Assembly (NCBI GenBank): GCA_023091735.1
Contig: JALKBU010000119.1
Location: 1-64,000, forward strand
Reading direction: 5' to 3'
DNA length: 64,000 nucleotides
Source: Trichomonas tenax
Lineage: Eukaryota; Parabasalia; Trichomonadida; Trichomonadidae
Shown here: positions 49,593 through 60,659 of the stretch, one piece after another
Layout of the letters: each line of letters opens with the position of its first letter
Numbering within the stretch: position 1 is the stretch's first letter
Notes under the pieces: model-generated
What the model was told of the DNA's origin: nothing
What the model saw: the letters and a program-made list of their open reading frames with translations, nothing else
Database searches by the model: none
Made by a program: the position numbers and the translations under genes

Positions 49593-50693
49593 ATGGGAGA
49601 TGCTGTGCCTGTAAATGAAGAAACACCTAAAAAATTAAAAGATATGAAACTATCTGATTTAAGTTCGTCATATTTAAGACAAATGATAACAGATTTAGCA
49701 AATGAATCAACATTTACATCATTAAAGTATTATAGAGATAATGCTGAATTAGATGATATGATTTATTGGCTTGAAATTGAAAGAGATACATTCCCTAAAA
49801 CTAGATTAAAAGGACCCAGTGCAATATATTTATTTAAGAAGAAAGTTAAATATTCAGAGTTAAAGATTCCTGAAGAAGAAAAAAAAAAAAAAAAACGGTT
49901 TCCTAGAACAAAGAAAGATTTTGATGTAAATATGAAATTAAATGGTGAAGTATTTAGAGGTAGAACTGCTATTTTCGAGAATTAATTTTCTTATGGTGAT
50001 AATGGAAATGAACTTAAAGATATGTTCTTGAAATCGATTAATGCTTCTATAGTGAGATTTAGAAATGAATGGGAAAAACATAATAAAAAACTTAAGGAAT
50101 CTAAATCTAATGATAAACCTATAGAACAAAAACCATCAAATACATCCACAATAATTAATAGTGATCCAATTATTACTAATTCAGATAAACCAATTGAAAA
50201 TCTTAAAGAAACACTTATACATAATAATATACCTAATAATCCAAAATTAAATATATCTAAAAATAATAGTATTATTATTAATCATGGTAAACCTAAATTA
50301 TCTATATCAAATAATAATAGTTTTGAAATACAACCATCTAAACCTAAATTATCATTATTTAGTAATGATCCAATTATTATTAATCCTGGTAAACCAATTG
50401 AAAATCTTAGAGAAACAGTTATACCTAATAATTTACCAGAAAAACCTAAATTAAGTGCTTTTCTTAGTCAAGCATATGAATCATAAACTAAAGCTAATAA
50501 TGAAAAACCTAAGTTATCTATATCTGAAAATAATAATATTAATATTGAACAAAATAAACCTATGGATAATTTAAAAGAAAGTTTACTTCATAATAATCTT
50601 AAACAAAAATCATTATTAGAAACTTATAGTAGTGAATTTCATAATGGACCAATATTATACCATTCAATTAAACAAAAGAATAAAAATAATTAA
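49593..50693 (+). pseudogene. Element 2 protein with Asn-rich repeats, two in-frame stops
   Basis: One frame of 367 codons from the ATG at 49593 (open back to about 49503 without another ATG) is interrupted only by TAA at 49983-49985 and TAA at 50484-50486. The N-terminal third is helical and charged, with a lysine tract encoded by a run of about 16 A's near 49880. The rest has repeats of the type KPIENLRETVIPNN, KPIENLKETLIHNN and KPMDNLKESLLHNN alternating with KPKLS blocks. Repetition suggests a structural or scaffold role in the element; no family is recognised. Confidence 0.6.
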
Positions 50694-50704
50694 ATAGTAT
50701 ATAT

Positions 50705-51025
50705 TTATATAACTGCTATATTACCATCTAATAGTATTGCTTCAATATATAATTGGCCTTTATTATCTTTTGGTAATATAATTGGTGTTTTATGATCAAC
50801 TGTATAATATAAATCAACCCAAAATTCATCATTAAAACCTTTAAGTCGAAAATACTTAATATGTGATAATGTATACTTTATTGTGTGACCAAGATATTCA
50901 TCTTTAACTTCTTGTGCTATATTACTATATAATATACAGCTATTTCTATCCCATATATTTTTTTTGACACTTTGTCAGATTTTTCGAACATCTTCATCTC
51001 TTAATAACTCTTTATAGAGCAACAT
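50705..51025 (-). pseudogene. Element 2 small gene with one internal stop
   Basis: A 106-codon frame from the ATG at 51025 with a single in-frame TGA at 50975-50977, otherwise smooth beta-rich coding sequence (KYTLSHIKYFRLKGFNDEFW, then VDLYYTVDHKTPIILPKDNK). It converges on the repeat protein with 11 bp between stops and marks the right edge of recognisable element genes. No family is recognised. Confidence 0.5.
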
Positions 51026-51143
51026 TTAAAATGTTTTAACGCAATACCATTAAAATATAGTATTAGTATAAGCATTTTTATATATCAAAATAGTTCAACA
51101 ATGATGTAATCTTAAATTATGTTGATTGACCAATAAATAAAAA

Positions 51144-53111
51144 ATGGAGATGGAGAATCCTTTCCTCAATGGTCAAGAAAAGAAATTCAATAAAGGAAAG
51201 CTTTGCGTTACGAAGTACCTTTGGGTCTTTCTGATCGTGGTTCCATTGGGAATGCGTCTTATTTTCCCGATTAAATATGCGTCCATTCCAATTTCGAGTT
51301 TAAAACGTGAAATTCCGTTCGATAATGCAACAAATCCTAACTATTTCGCGGTTATGGCGGATGTACATGTATGGTATGACGAAAGAAATCGCAGATTTGA
51401 AGAAGGCATGGATTATGCACGTGAGTTACAGTCAAAATACGTCATAATCGCTGGTGATCTCGTTAATAACTGGAAGGCCGGCTACAAACAACAAATTTCT
51501 TCAAGAAATCCTGTCGAACACGAAATGTACCACAATATCACGGCAAACATGTCGCAATACTTCACGACTATCATTGATATCTCAGGTAATCACGATATGT
51601 GGGATGTAAGCCAGTTTTACTCGCCAACAAATGATTTTCCACAATATTCACATTATTACTCTAAAATAGAGAATCTTACTGAGGACGAATTCGCTTGTTC
51701 CACAGTTTTCGTTGAAGACAACGCATTTCTGCTGTTAAATCCAATGAGATTCCCACAACCAAGATCTGTTTATGATTTTTACACGCATATGAACAGAAGA
51801 TTCCTAGATTTGTTCGAAAAGAACATAAAACTTGCTTCCAATGCTACGCACATCTACGCATTGTTGCATTATCCAGTTTGCTTCTTGATTGAAGATGAAA
51901 AATCAAGTTCTGGAAAAACTTTCATTCAGATTCTTTCTGAATCAAAGATAGCGTTTTTGATCACGGGACACACACATCCTTCCACTGCTTCACCGATCCA
52001 TCACAAAAATGCAACAGAAATCATTTCTTCGGACATCACAACACACGCAAATGTCGGAATTATCACGGAAGATAATGGAAACTCTGTTTTCCACACTTTC
52101 AAGACAGGCACAAAAGTCAATGGTTTGCTTGTTAATCCACCACCTTATAAACAAATTGGTGGACAGTCATATTTCAATGAAGAAAAGATCAATGTTAAGC
52201 TTTTAGCTTTCACAAATTCATCGAATGAAGACATTAAAGTTAATGGAATCAAAATGGAATTCCATCACTTTGTTAAAGAAAACAGAGCAGTTTATGTTGC
52301 AAATATTGGCAAGAAGTCAGGAAAGTTCACACTCCAGTTCAGAGGATTCTACAGCAATGATGTTGAATGCTTCAATGGACCAACAGTTCCTTCGAGATGG
52401 GAAGATCCAGGAATCATTCACTCGATATTCATTTTGGGATATATCTGGCTTGGTTTGATGTCATCTATAATGGTTTTCATCCTATTCCCATTCGATCTTG
52501 CAAATTGTATTAAGATATTTGCAAGATTAAGAATGAAGATCAACAATTGGCTTCAGAGTAATGTTTGGTGCTCTTTCGAATCATTGATTTTCATTGTCTT
52601 CGGCTTTTTGACATTGAGAACAAGATTCTTGAGAAATCCATTATGGCTCCGTCTCTGTCTGTTCATTGTTTTAATCGCTCTTGCTTTCATTCCATTTGGA
52701 TTTACAAGATTTGATGGAAAACCAGGATTTATCTCAATGTTGGGATATTTCGCGAGTGGCAAGTTAATGGTTGAGCCTTCAGGTGCATTGTTATTCGATT
52801 GCTATTCTTTGACAATCATTATGTCTTGTATCTTCATGTCCGCGATGGTTGTTGATTACACCACATTCTCTTGGACAACAATTGTTGATGCTGCAGTAAT
52901 CATTGTTTTACTTATTGCTAACTCATTGATTATTAACTCATTCATCACTCAATTGCTTGGCGTTGCACATGCTTGGGCCAACTTCACGTTTGTTATCGCA
53001 CCAGCAATTCTGTTCGTCATGATTATCATCAATAGAATTGTCAACAAGAACCGTTTCAATGACGATCTCCTCAATCAGTCTCAGATAACTGTTAATATCT
53101 TTCCTACATAA
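51144..53111 (+). CDS. TMEM62-like calcineurin-type metallophosphoesterase
   Basis: A 655-residue membrane protein. A transmembrane segment (about residues 23-45) precedes a luminal calcineurin-like phosphoesterase domain with the metal-binding motifs MADVHVW (about 71), AGDLVNN (about 103), ISGNHDMWD (about 145) and TGHTHP (about 275). A beta-rich domain follows (about 330-420), then four to six membrane helices from about residue 430 to the end. This arrangement matches TMEM62, a poorly characterised eukaryotic family. Catalytic residues appear complete, so it is probably active. It begins about 120 bp from element 2 and is intact. Confidence 0.9.
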   Translation: MEMENPFLNGQEKKFNKGKLCVTKYLWVFLIVVPLGMRLIFPIKYASIPISSLKREIPFDNATNPNYFAVMADVHVWYDERNRRFEEGMDYARELQSKYVIIAGDLVNNWKAGYKQQISSRNPVEHEMYHNITANMSQYFTTIIDISGNHDMWDVSQFYSPTNDFPQYSHYYSKIENLTEDEFACSTVFVEDNAFLLLNPMRFPQPRSVYDFYTHMNRRFLDLFEKNIKLASNATHIYALLHYPVCFLIEDEKSSSGKTFIQILSESKIAFLITGHTHPSTASPIHHKNATEIISSDITTHANVGIITEDNGNSVFHTFKTGTKVNGLLVNPPPYKQIGGQSYFNEEKINVKLLAFTNSSNEDIKVNGIKMEFHHFVKENRAVYVANIGKKSGKFTLQFRGFYSNDVECFNGPTVPSRWEDPGIIHSIFILGYIWLGLMSSIMVFILFPFDLANCIKIFARLRMKINNWLQSNVWCSFESLIFIVFGFLTLRTRFLRNPLWLRLCLFIVLIALAFIPFGFTRFDGKPGFISMLGYFASGKLMVEPSGALLFDCYSLTIIMSCIFMSAMVVDYTTFSWTTIVDAAVIIVLLIANSLIINSFITQLLGVAHAWANFTFVIAPAILFVMIIINRIVNKNRFNDDLLNQSQITVNIFPT

Positions 53112-54497
53112 ATATAATATATAATATAATAAAAATCGGCATAATAATATACTTTCCTCATTTAATTCATTTTTTAACCAGAAAAGAAAATTAAAGTAAT
53201 TGGTGTAAATATAAATATAGGGTGTGCAAGGGTATGTTTCCCGCAGAAAGATAGAGAATGAGTTCAAATATTATAATAACATCATTATAAACCCTATCAA
53301 ATTTAAGCATTATAGCTATGGTTTGAAGTTTATATTTCGATTATAAGTCACTCAAATATCACAATTTTGACATCGGTCTTTTTTTGCACAATTTGGGTAT
53401 CAAAATTGTTTCTTGCTTGAATATAGTGACCAATAGCAAAGTACAGATCAATTTAAGCATATGCATAGATAGGCCGAGATATTCCGAATCGGAATCTATA
53501 GAGCAAAATAAAAAATCAAGACTGTGTAACTTGAATAACTCTATAAAAACAAAACTGAATTTTTTTGTGAAATTTCAAAAAAAGTGAAAACACTTTCATC
53601 ATTTGTCATGATGTCATATTGTGTTCACAATCAAATACAATCTATATAATGTTAATATCCAATAAGTATATATCTTATTTATATATATTATATTGTTGTT
53701 TTCCTTCATAATCTCTGTATCAGATCAAAATAAAAAATTACGTCATATTTTTCAAATTTGTAATTGAAATGCTTTTTTGACCATATACATCAAACTTGAC
53801 TTCATTTAATTGCAGTGAGTAATATACCATCAACTATAGATCCGTTGTGTCCCTAAGGAAAGTAATTGGCACATCTCAGTAATTAATGTAAAAGCAAATA
53901 TTCGATAGGAATCAATTTTTTGTCAAAAAACTGTGTTTGCGGAGAAAACATATCTTTCGAGATTTTCGTTTTCATATCATTAATAAATCATCTATCTACT
54001 AATGTTATTATAATCAAAACTGTATCTATTATATATGGTAACTATTGTCTATGTCTTTTATCAATCATTGGGTTGATTGTAATGAAAACAAAAAAATCCC
54101 ATCTCAGATTGTCAAAATTCGAGCCGTCCCTATTTATGGGATTGCTTATCAGCAACCTAAGATTCAGTTACAATTATGAGTATATCCATAGATTATATAC
54201 GAGGTATACTATACGTATAATAGCAGAGAAAGATTGTTTCAAAATTTTTTTGAAGAGAGAGTGAAAATTGTTTCTTCGTCACATCAAAAAATTGAACATT
54301 TTGATGCCAATTTTTCCTGCGAAACCGCTCTCGGACTCAATTTTGATTTTATATCCCGCCATGGCGCCACAATTATATGACACATTTCTCTATATAAGAG
54401 TTATTATAGGTGTATATTATATATGTGTTAATAGAATGATTCAGATTTGCTCAAATCTTTCTGCGCTAACACACCCTATATTTGATTCGCAAAACGA
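53112..54497. other. Intergenic region
   Basis: No gene supported; frames at 53920-54264 and 54268-54510 lack any coding signature. CCCGCCATGGCGCC at about 54357 is a local G+C-rich palindrome-like spot. Confidence 0.35.
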
Positions 54498-54893
54498 TTA
54501 TGTTGAATAACAAACAATGATATTGAAATTACGACTATGAAAGTTGATTTTACATTCTTCAGAAAATGAACCATTATTTAATGTCAAGTATAAATTATTG
54601 TATATTTCTACTCTTGCAGTTGCAACAGCAAAACTACTCGTAGTGAGGCAAGCAATTGACACCATTCCTCCTGGGCACTGAATCGAGTTAATTTCGTTCG
54701 TAATAAAATCAAAACTATCGATTATATCGGACCCGTCTTTTCCTCCTTCGAGTTTGGATATCGGGCCTTTCCTTGGGGATATAATTTTCGTCGATATGGT
54801 TTTATTTTGCATCTTCGAGGCATCTTCAACAGACTTTGAAGATACACAACCTTTTTTTTGAGGAACACGTTTTTCAGCGAATAGTTGTTAATC
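54498..54893 (-). other. Open frame of unknown status
   Basis: A 104-codon frame from an ATG at 54812 is open back to about 54890. The sequence has some protein-like character (INSIQCPGGMVSIACLTTSS, then a basic N-terminal part with KISKLEGG-like elements), but the 3' end reads into random-looking sequence. It may be a fragment of an unidentified gene. Not recognised. Confidence 0.3.
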
Positions 54894-55441
54894 AGTGGAT
54901 TGTCTTAAGATTAGATTTAATTATAAAAATATTGTATTCAAAATGATCGTTTACTTTTCAAAATACAAAATATGTCCTTGATATCATAAAGCAAAACTGC
55001 TAAATAATTTGCAATCGAAAAATTTGTTCGTTATTTTGTATCAATTTTTTTCAAAATGAATGTTGATCTGTCTTATGTATGTAGGAGCATTTTTAGCGAA
55101 GAAAAAGTCAAAAATAAAAAATGTCAGTAATTTGTTAATAAACACTGAACTTTTCTTTGATATTTGGCTTTAGAATATGTTTTCTTTATTCCAGATTCTG
55201 GATGTGCGCATTGGGCACTTTTTCATGCGTGCGGATTTTGCTGATTTACAGATCGCGCGCAAAGCTCCTCGAAACCCCCCCAAATGTTGCATACCGAAAG
55301 TTGTCAAGAAAAAGCGATATCGTCTGACATGTAAACATATATTTGACAAATAAATATTTACATGGCATGTGATTATAAATGATGATTGGAAGAATGATAT
55401 CCTATATTTGTTTAAATTTACTTTGAAAAGAAAAATTAAGT

Positions 55442-55760
55442 GCTTCATTGGCACTGGTAGCCAAAATGCTAGCAATCCAGTCCACAGTTCTTCCTTTCAG
55501 ACTCGATCTTCGAAATAATCAGCGATTCACTCTACAGAATGCTTCTGAAAGGACGAATTGTGGGCTGGATTACTAGCACCTTGGCTACAAGTTCCAATCA
55601 AGCATTTAATTTTGCTCTTCAGAGGCATTCTGAAGTGGAAATCTTTGATTTCTTAATGATGGCGTATGAAAGGAAGATCTGTGAGTTTAGCTACTTAAAT
55701 GCGTGGTACCTGTGTCAATGTTGTCCCCAGTTCTTCCCGTCAGACGCGATTTTGAAATAA
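55442..55760. repeat. Fold-back pair plus direct copy of a short gene-like segment
   Basis: 55442-55501 and 55544-55603 are imperfect inverted repeats of about 60 bp (GGTAGCCAAAATGCTAGCAA against the complement of TTACTAGCACCTTGGCTACA). Both code, in opposite directions, for diverged versions of LKGRxVxWIxSxLATSxNxA. A third, direct copy of the right part of the left arm (CAGTTCTTCC..TCAGAC..CGAT..TGAAATAA) occurs at about 55720-55760. Probably a relic of a gene or a non-autonomous element. Confidence 0.7.
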
Positions 55761-55859
55761 AAACTAATACATAATTTGAATGATTATAGAACTTTACATG
55801 TCAAAAAATATTAATATTTCGACACATAAAACTAGAGATTCCGACAACATTACATGTGA

Positions 55860-57019
55860 GATAATATCACTTTTTATGTCACTTTTTCGTGACAACTTCC
55901 GGTACGTGATACCTGCAGTATTTAGCCTCCCACATAATTAAATTTTATAAACCCTAACTATTATCGTTCCCCATTTTTCTACCAATGCCCCTTTTTTATC
56001 TAAAACTATTCCCTTTATATTGATTTATACCCCTTTTTAGTCCATAATCTCCCTTATTTTTTGTTCTGACCCTTTATTTTTTTTTTTCTTAAAAAGCGAC
56101 AGAATGCGCATTCATCATAAACCTCTCAAAATTGAATTGTGCTGCGCCGATCTTGCGCAAATTCGCTCAATGCGCTCTATGATTGCAGTATTGCAAATAG
56201 CTCATATAAAGGAATGGAAACAAAAATGGGCATATTTAACGAGAATCTCTTGAGATGATTTTGATTTTCTTATATTGTATATATGATTAAAGAATTGTAA
56301 TATACACATCTAGGCCATATGAATGGCACTTAATTTTTAGTTTGAAACAAATGATTAAAATTATCATAGGAAAAAATTTGAAATTGTGACGAATAAGTGG
56401 ACAGAATCAACTACAATTGAATAGTATAGTATGAAGGACTAACTACCAAATGAAGAAAACTACAAGTATCTTGTGATGACTTTGTGTGCTCTGTTTACCA
56501 GCTGATATTAGAGTACATTACTCACATGGATGCTGCAAGTAAGATTTTGCTTTTATTTTAAACAGCATCAAGATTTTGAAAAATGTATATACCTCATTAA
56601 AAACAGAAAAATCAATTAACACTATGGCTTTCTAGACTGCTTATGTTTAAAACATGGTATTAGTATAGCAGTTAAATTTGGATCTTTGGATCTCAAATAT
56701 CCAAAGAGGTATTGCTCCACAAAGTAAATTATCATGAAGATAATTTTGGTGTCATCTCCTAAATTATCCGTTTCTGCCACGTAAAGCTAAAATTTTTATA
56801 TAAAATTGTCAAAAACACTCGAGTCTATTAATCATTCTCTGTAGATAAATCAAAATGGAATTGACCAATATTTTTATTGCTCTATTATAAAGCACTAGAT
56901 ACTGCTTTTGTTTTATCATATTATGCAAAAAAAAAAAACTTTAAAAATGCCATGAAAAAACTAAAATAAGAAAGTATAAAATTAAAAAAAAAAGAATTAT
57001 AAAAATTTTTATAAAAAAA
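55860..57019. other. Intergenic region with CCCTTT motifs
   Basis: CCCCTTTTTT, TCCCTTTA, CCCCTTTTTA, CTCCCTTA and ACCCTTTA occur between about 55995 and 56080, resembling the array at 17.6-18.8 kb, followed by GCGCA-rich sequence (56105-56190). No gene seen; A-rich sequence leads into the next start. Confidence 0.45.
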
Positions 57020-58492
57020 ATGGATGCCGAGCAACTGGACGCAATATGTCGATGGTTGGCTGTTTTCGGACAAGGAGGTTCGTCATTCGTCGACAATCCT
57101 TCGTCGCTTCTCGATGGCCAAGTCCTTGCTAAAGTCTACAATGTTTTGGCGGGCGATGGCGAACAAATTGATGTAAACGCGTTGAAACAGATCAAAGATT
57201 CCAACGACTGGGTATCGATGCTCCTCAACATGAGACAAATTTCAGGAAAAATCATGCCTGTCTGCAAGCCAATCGAAATTACATTCGAAATTACACTTTT
57301 AGTCAAAAACAAGGACCAAGGAGAACTTCTAAAATTTTTGAAGTGCTTCCTTTACTTCTCTCTCAAAGCTGCGAACAAAAAAGTCTCAATTCAAAATATT
57401 CGTTCATTAGATCAATCAATTCAAGATATTATTCAACCGATAGTTCAATACTTCAAAGAAAAAGAAGGTGGCAGTGCACCATCGTCTCCAGCGCCTTCCC
57501 CAGTTCCATCACCGATGAAACCATCACAGCCTGCTCAGGAAGACGATTCAGCCGAGAAAATCGCTGCTCTGGACAAAGAGATACAAGAACTTACAAACAA
57601 GAAGGCCAATATCGATCGCGAAATCGATCAATATGAAAGACAGCTTCAAATTCACTCTTCACCGAATAAATCCGAAGACATGTTGAATGATGCACGCAAG
57701 AGACACACTATTGCTAAAGAGAAGAACGAAAAACTTCATCAGAAGCTTGATGAGACAGAAAATTTGTTAACTGTTTCTAGAACTGAGTTGGATGAGTTAC
57801 GCAAGCGAAAACAGAAGTTACTCAATCCAGAACATAATCAGCAATCAGAAAAATCAAGCACAGAGCTCAAACAACAGCTTGAAAAGCTCCAAGGCGAAAT
57901 TTTGGCGGAACTTTCAACAGATACAAAGATTGCTGCACAAATCGAGAGAAATCCACCAAAAACAAGTGATGACTATATCAATTTGCTCAATATTCGTGCA
58001 TTGGAGACAGAAATTGCAACATTGCAACAAGATCTTCAGACAATGAAGTCACAGCAAACTCTTCATGAAGCTGAGTTGTCAGCATTGACACAGAACCTTG
58101 CAAACCAGAACATGAAGGCTGCAGAAACACTTAAGAAGAAGATTGCTCAACTCAATTCTGAGATTGATCAAAGCCCAATCGGCGAAGCTAAGCGTCTCTC
58201 TCTGAAGTACATCAGAGTTATCAAGAAACTCGAGACAGAGGTTGAACAGTTGGCTTCAAACTGCTCTGACATGGAAGTTGAAGAACTCAAACGTCAGCTT
58301 ACATTAATGGCGACAAGGAAGGCGACAGAAGGTGATCTTCTCGCAAGGAAACAGTCCCTTATGCAGGCAACAGCTGAGCAATGCGACGTGAGACTCCAGA
58401 GACTCAAACTTAACATTGACTTGCAGATGCACTCGGCAAGAATCACAAGATGGAAGAATTGCTTCGCTCCACCAACCCCAGCACAAAAGTGA
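57020..58492 (+). CDS. CH-domain (Hook-like) coiled-coil protein
   Basis: A 490-residue protein. Residues about 1-150 resemble a calponin-homology domain of the Hook/NN-CH group: ICRWLAVFGQGGSSF, LLDGQVLAKVYNVLAG and later LLKFLKCFLYFSLKAANKKV. A proline/serine linker (about 155-175; SPAPSPVPSPMKPSQPAQ) leads into long coiled coils from about 180 to 470. Proteins of this layout bind microtubules or link cargo to dynein. The subfamily is uncertain. The gene is intact. Confidence 0.7.
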   Translation: MDAEQLDAICRWLAVFGQGGSSFVDNPSSLLDGQVLAKVYNVLAGDGEQIDVNALKQIKDSNDWVSMLLNMRQISGKIMPVCKPIEITFEITLLVKNKDQGELLKFLKCFLYFSLKAANKKVSIQNIRSLDQSIQDIIQPIVQYFKEKEGGSAPSSPAPSPVPSPMKPSQPAQEDDSAEKIAALDKEIQELTNKKANIDREIDQYERQLQIHSSPNKSEDMLNDARKRHTIAKEKNEKLHQKLDETENLLTVSRTELDELRKRKQKLLNPEHNQQSEKSSTELKQQLEKLQGEILAELSTDTKIAAQIERNPPKTSDDYINLLNIRALETEIATLQQDLQTMKSQQTLHEAELSALTQNLANQNMKAAETLKKKIAQLNSEIDQSPIGEAKRLSLKYIRVIKKLETEVEQLASNCSDMEVEELKRQLTLMATRKATEGDLLARKQSLMQATAEQCDVRLQRLKLNIDLQMHSARITRWKNCFAPPTPAQK

Positions 58493-59897
58493 AACCTATA
58501 TATGTTGTAAGTAAACTAAATAACACTCTCTATTTCGACAAATCAAATATTTGGAAAAGATTGTTAATTTATCACGGCCAATAAGTTTGCTAATTAGAGG
58601 TCGAAAATAAAACCGTAGTTTTTGGTTTTTGTAAATATAAATATTTGCCATCTGTCATGTAATCATTGCGTACATGACAAAATATTAACATTCAAGTTGA
58701 GGATAAGTCAATGAAAGCAAGAACTTTGTCAACATCTTGGGTAGTTTTTGCTGCATTGATAGTTATGCAGACACACTATTAATGATTTTATATAAAAAGA
58801 AATCCATAATCTATATTGATATAAGGAAATATAATTGTTACGATATGCTAGTGTAAGTAAGGTCACATATATATAAAATATATGAAGTGTGTTTTGCATT
58901 TTGCAGATATTAAATCTCAATGTGGAAACGAGGAATTAGCACTGGCATAATGGATTTAAAATTAGAAAAGTTTTTTTTTTGTTTTGATTCAAAGCAATAT
59001 CGCTATATACCTTTGAAATATATGTGATTCTGACATTTGACACTCTACATGATTCGCAGATTGAGCACTTAATCTCGGTTTCTAACTTGGTTCTCAAGTT
59101 CTGCTTTTTGGACATTTTTGGTACTGTGTGCATTCATCATGTGTGTGGTGGATGGCAACAAAAACTGAGTGGTCGGATATCTATAAGCATATAAGGCAAA
59201 AAATCCAACTGCTGAATGCTCATTTTGTATATCCATATCGGATTATCTAATGAAAAACCAGCTGAACATTGAATAAATTGTTGATTTTCTATTTTTATTA
59301 ACAAAACAATGTTGAGACGCTTACAGTTGGTATCTAAATTGCATAATACATTCATAAGAGCTCACGTAGAAACATTTTAATTTTTGAAAAATTTTATTCC
59401 TCAAAAATAAATGATTTTGTTGATAAAATAGATAAAACACATTAATCAAATGTGTTTTGTGTGCTTATTATGGCATAAATGTCCTTTACAGACATATCAC
59501 TTTATCATGCAAGTCTCGGCTTTTTCAGCATATTTCAGCCTTCTGTTTCTCAGGTAAATAATTAGAATTAGAAGATATCTCCTATGTATACCCCGATCCA
59601 AAAAATCTAGTTGTTAGTTAACAAAGAAAATCATGAAAATACCGATCAGGTAGGGCTGTGTGAAATAAGGTTAAAATAATTCATCAGAGCTCGATTTTTG
59701 CTAATTTTTTTGCGTCGAAAAAATTATGAAATTATTAAAATCTGATATGGCAAACATCTAGCATATACATAGAAGTAGCATGGTACATCATTTTTTTATT
59801 CAAATTCACACCAGGTTTCTCTAAGCTTTCTGCAAAAGTAAAATTTCATATCATAAGGTTATATTTTGAATAGTTTACATCAGATGCGAGTCGAGTC
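58493..59897. other. Intergenic region
   Basis: No gene supported. GTCATGTAATC and GTACATGACA near 58658-58678 belong to the recurrent ACATGTCA motif family. Short minus-strand frames at 58729-59355 show no domain. Confidence 0.35.
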
Positions 59898-60229
59898 TTA
59901 ATCGTTCTTTTTGGCTTCCTCAGACTTCTTCTCTTGAGGCTCTTCCTTTTCCTCTTCCTTAACCTCTTTTTACCCTTTTTACCTCTTTCATCGTTTTTGT
60001 CGATAATATCGGCATCAACATTTTAAGAAGCTAGCATGAATTTATCCTTAACATAGATGGCTTTAATTGATATCGAGACGAATGAGAGCATAAGAGAATA
60101 CTTATTCCTGACGTTAATTACATCTCCAGTACCTGGATATCGTTTTTCAAAGAGCGCTATGTTGCGCATGGAAACATTGAGCCATGTTGTGCTCCAGATC
60201 AAGATTGAGGCTAGCAATGTTGATGACAT
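59898..60229 (-). pseudogene. 3' remnant of an unidentified gene with acidic/basic tail
   Basis: A frame from 60229 to 60023 (NIALFEKRYPGTGDVINVRN, then FVSISIKAIYVKDKFMLAS) continues past a TAA with NVDADIIDKNDERGKKGKK. After a frame change it reaches a charged end (EVKEEEKEEPQEKKSEEAKK) at 59898. A real gene end with Lys/Glu-rich tail seems likely, now broken by a stop and an indel. The family is not recognised. Frames on the opposite strand to about 60590 may be further debris. Confidence 0.4.
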
Positions 60230-60659
60230 ATTAAAACAAAAGTTAGAAACATTGCCAGTCTTTTTTTATCGTCACCCATGGATTAAAGTTGATTCACAAT
60301 ATCCATGTAATCAACTTACACCAATTTTGATATATAGTTACAAATTTTGGCAACCAGCCCCTAAGCATTTTCTACTCTTTTTTTGTTTGATTGTTATATT
60401 TGTGGCCCATCCTGTGTATATGCTGGTGCAGAACTTTGGCTGTATGTTGTGTTTGCATGTCCTAGCATGGTACTGGCATATAACAATGAGAGAATCTGGA
60501 AAAGTGACTCGGATTCCTTCCTATGCTCATGCCCACAATGCAAAAGCCATTGCAATCATGCTTGAATGTATTTTGCATCGTGAGTAGGATCATATCAACG
60601 ATTTTTAAAAATAATTAGATTCATGAATTTCGAAATTGAGATAATTAATAATATTTTAT
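60230..60659. other. Intergenic region, possible gene debris
   Basis: A short plus-strand frame (60383-60565) with several cysteines (CYICGPSCVYAG...CSCPQCKSHC) may be a zinc-binding fragment, but support is weak. Confidence 0.3.

Noticed and set aside
47635..50977. Stop-codon reassignment in the virus-like element
   Set aside because: TAA, TAG and TGA all occur in frame and are combined with indels, so decay is simpler than recoding.
53920..54510. Two consecutive plus-strand frames
   Set aside because: No coding signature beyond the open frame; left as intergenic.
60057..60587. 176-codon plus-strand frame
   Set aside because: It runs antisense to a more protein-like remnant and has no recognisable domain.
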